NCBI GenBank assembly: GCA_001917585.1
Contig: MNEG01000060.1
Location: 1-43,113 of the forward strand
Origin: Candidatus Rokubacteria bacterium 13_1_40CM_68_15
Lineage (GTDB): Bacteria; Methylomirabilota; Methylomirabilia; Rokubacteriales; CSP1-6
DNA length: 43,113 nucleotides
Direction of reading: 5' to 3'
Numbering within the stretch: the first letter of the stretch is position 1; the number at the start of each line of letters is the position of its first letter. The notes below the pieces were generated by a model. That model had not been told where the DNA came from and searched no databases. It saw only the letters and a program-made list of their open reading frames with translations. The translations under genes were made by a program, and so were the position numbers. Positions 41,962 through 43,113 of the stretch are shown piece after piece.

Positions 41962-42059
41962 CTGTGGCCAGCTACAGCTCCTTTTGTTCTCGGGCTAGTA
42001 CGTGCCTTGCGGGTTACCGCCCGTAGACAGGTGGGTCCTCGCTTGGCCGGGAGAGCACC

Positions 42060-43113
42060 ATGGGGCAACCGTCTGGATGGGTTCAAGTCGTGCTTGGTAT
42101 TGGTGCCAGTCTCATTGTTGCAGGAGTCACCGTCTTCGTCGGCAACGGTACGCGTTCACCATGGGGATGGATTTTGTGTCTTTGGGGCACGTTGATTTGT
42201 GCCGCCGGCCTCATGTCGCATTTCGATGTGTGGGCAACTGCGGGCCGAGAACATCGTTTGCTCGTGGTCAGCCTGACGGCCTTGGTCACTGGTGTCTTGG
42301 GAGGCGGATCAGCTCTGCTGTTGACAGGCTCCCCCGGAAGTTCCGACTCGCCCTTCGCATGGAACTTTCACGAGCCGAACGCATATTTTCTAGGCGCGAC
42401 AGGTGGAGTTGGAGACCGGACGTGGATCAAATCGTTTCAAGCAACGGCGCGAAACACTTCGGGGCGTTCATTCCGAAGAATAAGTGGGTACGTCCGCTCC
42501 GACATCACAAACAATACGTTCCCTTTATCTCTTAACATCGAGCGTCGCTTGGTTCCGCCAGAAGAAACGCACGGTATTCCTCTCGGCGCGACGTTTTCGA
42601 TCGGTGTGCCCTTTCCCGATGAGTTCCCGAATCCCCAGCCCCCAAACCAAACCGGCATCTCCGCCGAAAGATTCCTAGTGGATTTTGGTCGATTCACTTT
42701 CGTGTTCGAGTACGACGGGGAGGTGTATACGCGGCAGTTCTCGGCTGAAGAAATCGAGGATCAACTCACACGCTTTCGGCGGGCCACACACCGAGAAGTC
42801 GAGCCGAGAGTAACGACACGTCCTCCAAGTCCTGTGAAGTGGGATCTGACAGGCATTTTCACCATGGGTACCTATCGAGGTGACAACACTGTGCGCTTCT
42901 CTGGATTCATGATCAACGGAAGGAACATTACGAACGAGGCGATCACGCGAATGTCGGGATTCATCAGGTCGAATATCACAAGCAAAACGCTCCCCATCTA
43001 CGTCACGGCGGACGGTAAACGACTGTCGCCAGATCAGACACACGGTATTCCGCCGCACGCCGCGGCCGAGGTCAGCGCCGTCTTCGGTCCGGATTCATAC
43101 GATGACGTGACCC
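42060..43113 (+). CDS. Membrane-anchored protein with duplicated domain, cut by the window edge
   Basis: An open frame of 351 codons with no stop before the window ends. GGGAG lies six bases before ATG 42060. Three hydrophobic helices (about 8-28, 35-55, 68-90) are followed by a soluble region containing two copies of one unit: RISGYVRSDITNNTFPL ... PEETHGIPLGA (from about 138) and RMSGFIRSNITSKTLPI ... PDQTHGIPPHA (from about 296). The unit looks like an Ig-like or FxLYD-like beta domain; no named family is assigned. Codons are visibly richer in A/T-ending forms than elsewhere, suggesting transfer from a lower-GC source. Confidence 0.8.
   Translation, partial: MGQPSGWVQVVLGIGASLIVAGVTVFVGNGTRSPWGWILCLWGTLICAAGLMSHFDVWATAGREHRLLVVSLTALVTGVLGGGSALLLTGSPGSSDSPFAWNFHEPNAYFLGATGGVGDRTWIKSFQATARNTSGRSFRRISGYVRSDITNNTFPLSLNIERRLVPPEETHGIPLGATFSIGVPFPDEFPNPQPPNQTGISAERFLVDFGRFTFVFEYDGEVYTRQFSAEEIEDQLTRFRRATHREVEPRVTTRPPSPVKWDLTGIFTMGTYRGDNTVRFSGFMINGRNITNEAITRMSGFIRSNITSKTLPIYVTADGKRLSPDQTHGIPPHAAAEVSAVFGPDSYDDVT

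Noticed and set aside
42002..42535. 177-codon forward frame near the right edge
   Set aside because: It overlaps the frame from 42060, which has a ribosome site, membrane helices and a duplicated domain and stays open to the end.

Overview
The window is GC-rich, densely packed chromosomal DNA from a Gram-negative bacterium: it has twin-arginine and Sec signal peptides, a TRAP transporter, an MsbA-like exporter and an outer-membrane beta-barrel. No rRNA, tRNA, CRISPR array or transposase was seen. The mix of genes (TRAP uptake, Asp-tRNA-type amidase fold enzymes, relics of TPR/cyclase proteins) would fit a soil lineage such as Methylomirabilota/Rokubacteria or a deep proteobacterium. That placement is inference and no marker gene here settles it.

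Left part (1-5650): an FTR1/COG4280-like membrane protein followed by a broken downstream start, a sparse 0.8-kb region with one small reverse-strand gene, then a PHP phosphoesterase, a DinB-like protein, a flavodiiron-like metallo-beta-lactamase and an exported PhoD-type phosphatase. Reverse-strand block (5644-12368): a compact six-gene operon with two P-type ATPases (one P2/Ca2+-like, one P1B-like without the CPx metal motif), three proteins or domains sharing a cysteine-free HMA-like 'GRxRxR' fold, a DUF5132-like protein, a 50-residue membrane peptide and an Ala/Gly repeat protein. A divergent M20 peptidase lies on the other side of its promoter.

Phosphate block (14001-19913): a PhnZ-like HD oxygenase, phoB, pstS, pstC, pstA, pstB and phoU, without phoR. 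GTNAC/T repeats at 11-bp spacing, the layout of Pho boxes, lie before pstS and phoB and also before the PHP gene, the phoD-like gene and between the M20 gene and the ATPase operon. This suggests one phosphate-starvation regulon spread through the left half of the window.

Middle (19953-29180): EamA transporter, LOG-family protein, a lone CheY-like receiver, a zinc-ribbon protein divergent from nadE, a decayed TPR-protein tail, and a two-component system whose histidine kinase is frameshifted just before its H-box. The system is bracketed by two copies of CCTGAC-N6-GTCAGG and faces a three-gene envelope cassette (exported DUF1080-like protein, YncE-like propeller, beta-barrel). The barrel gene appears to start at ATT.

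Right part (29304-43113): a reverse-strand operon for a flavin reductase, DegT aminotransferase, GT4 glycosyltransferase and lipid-type ABC exporter, whose four genes lie in that transcriptional order; an Mrp/ApbC - LON-domain - tandem-PDZ operon; a TRAP dctPQM operon; a nested inverted-repeat element; an amidase; and a lower-GC membrane-anchored protein with a duplicated domain that runs off the right edge.
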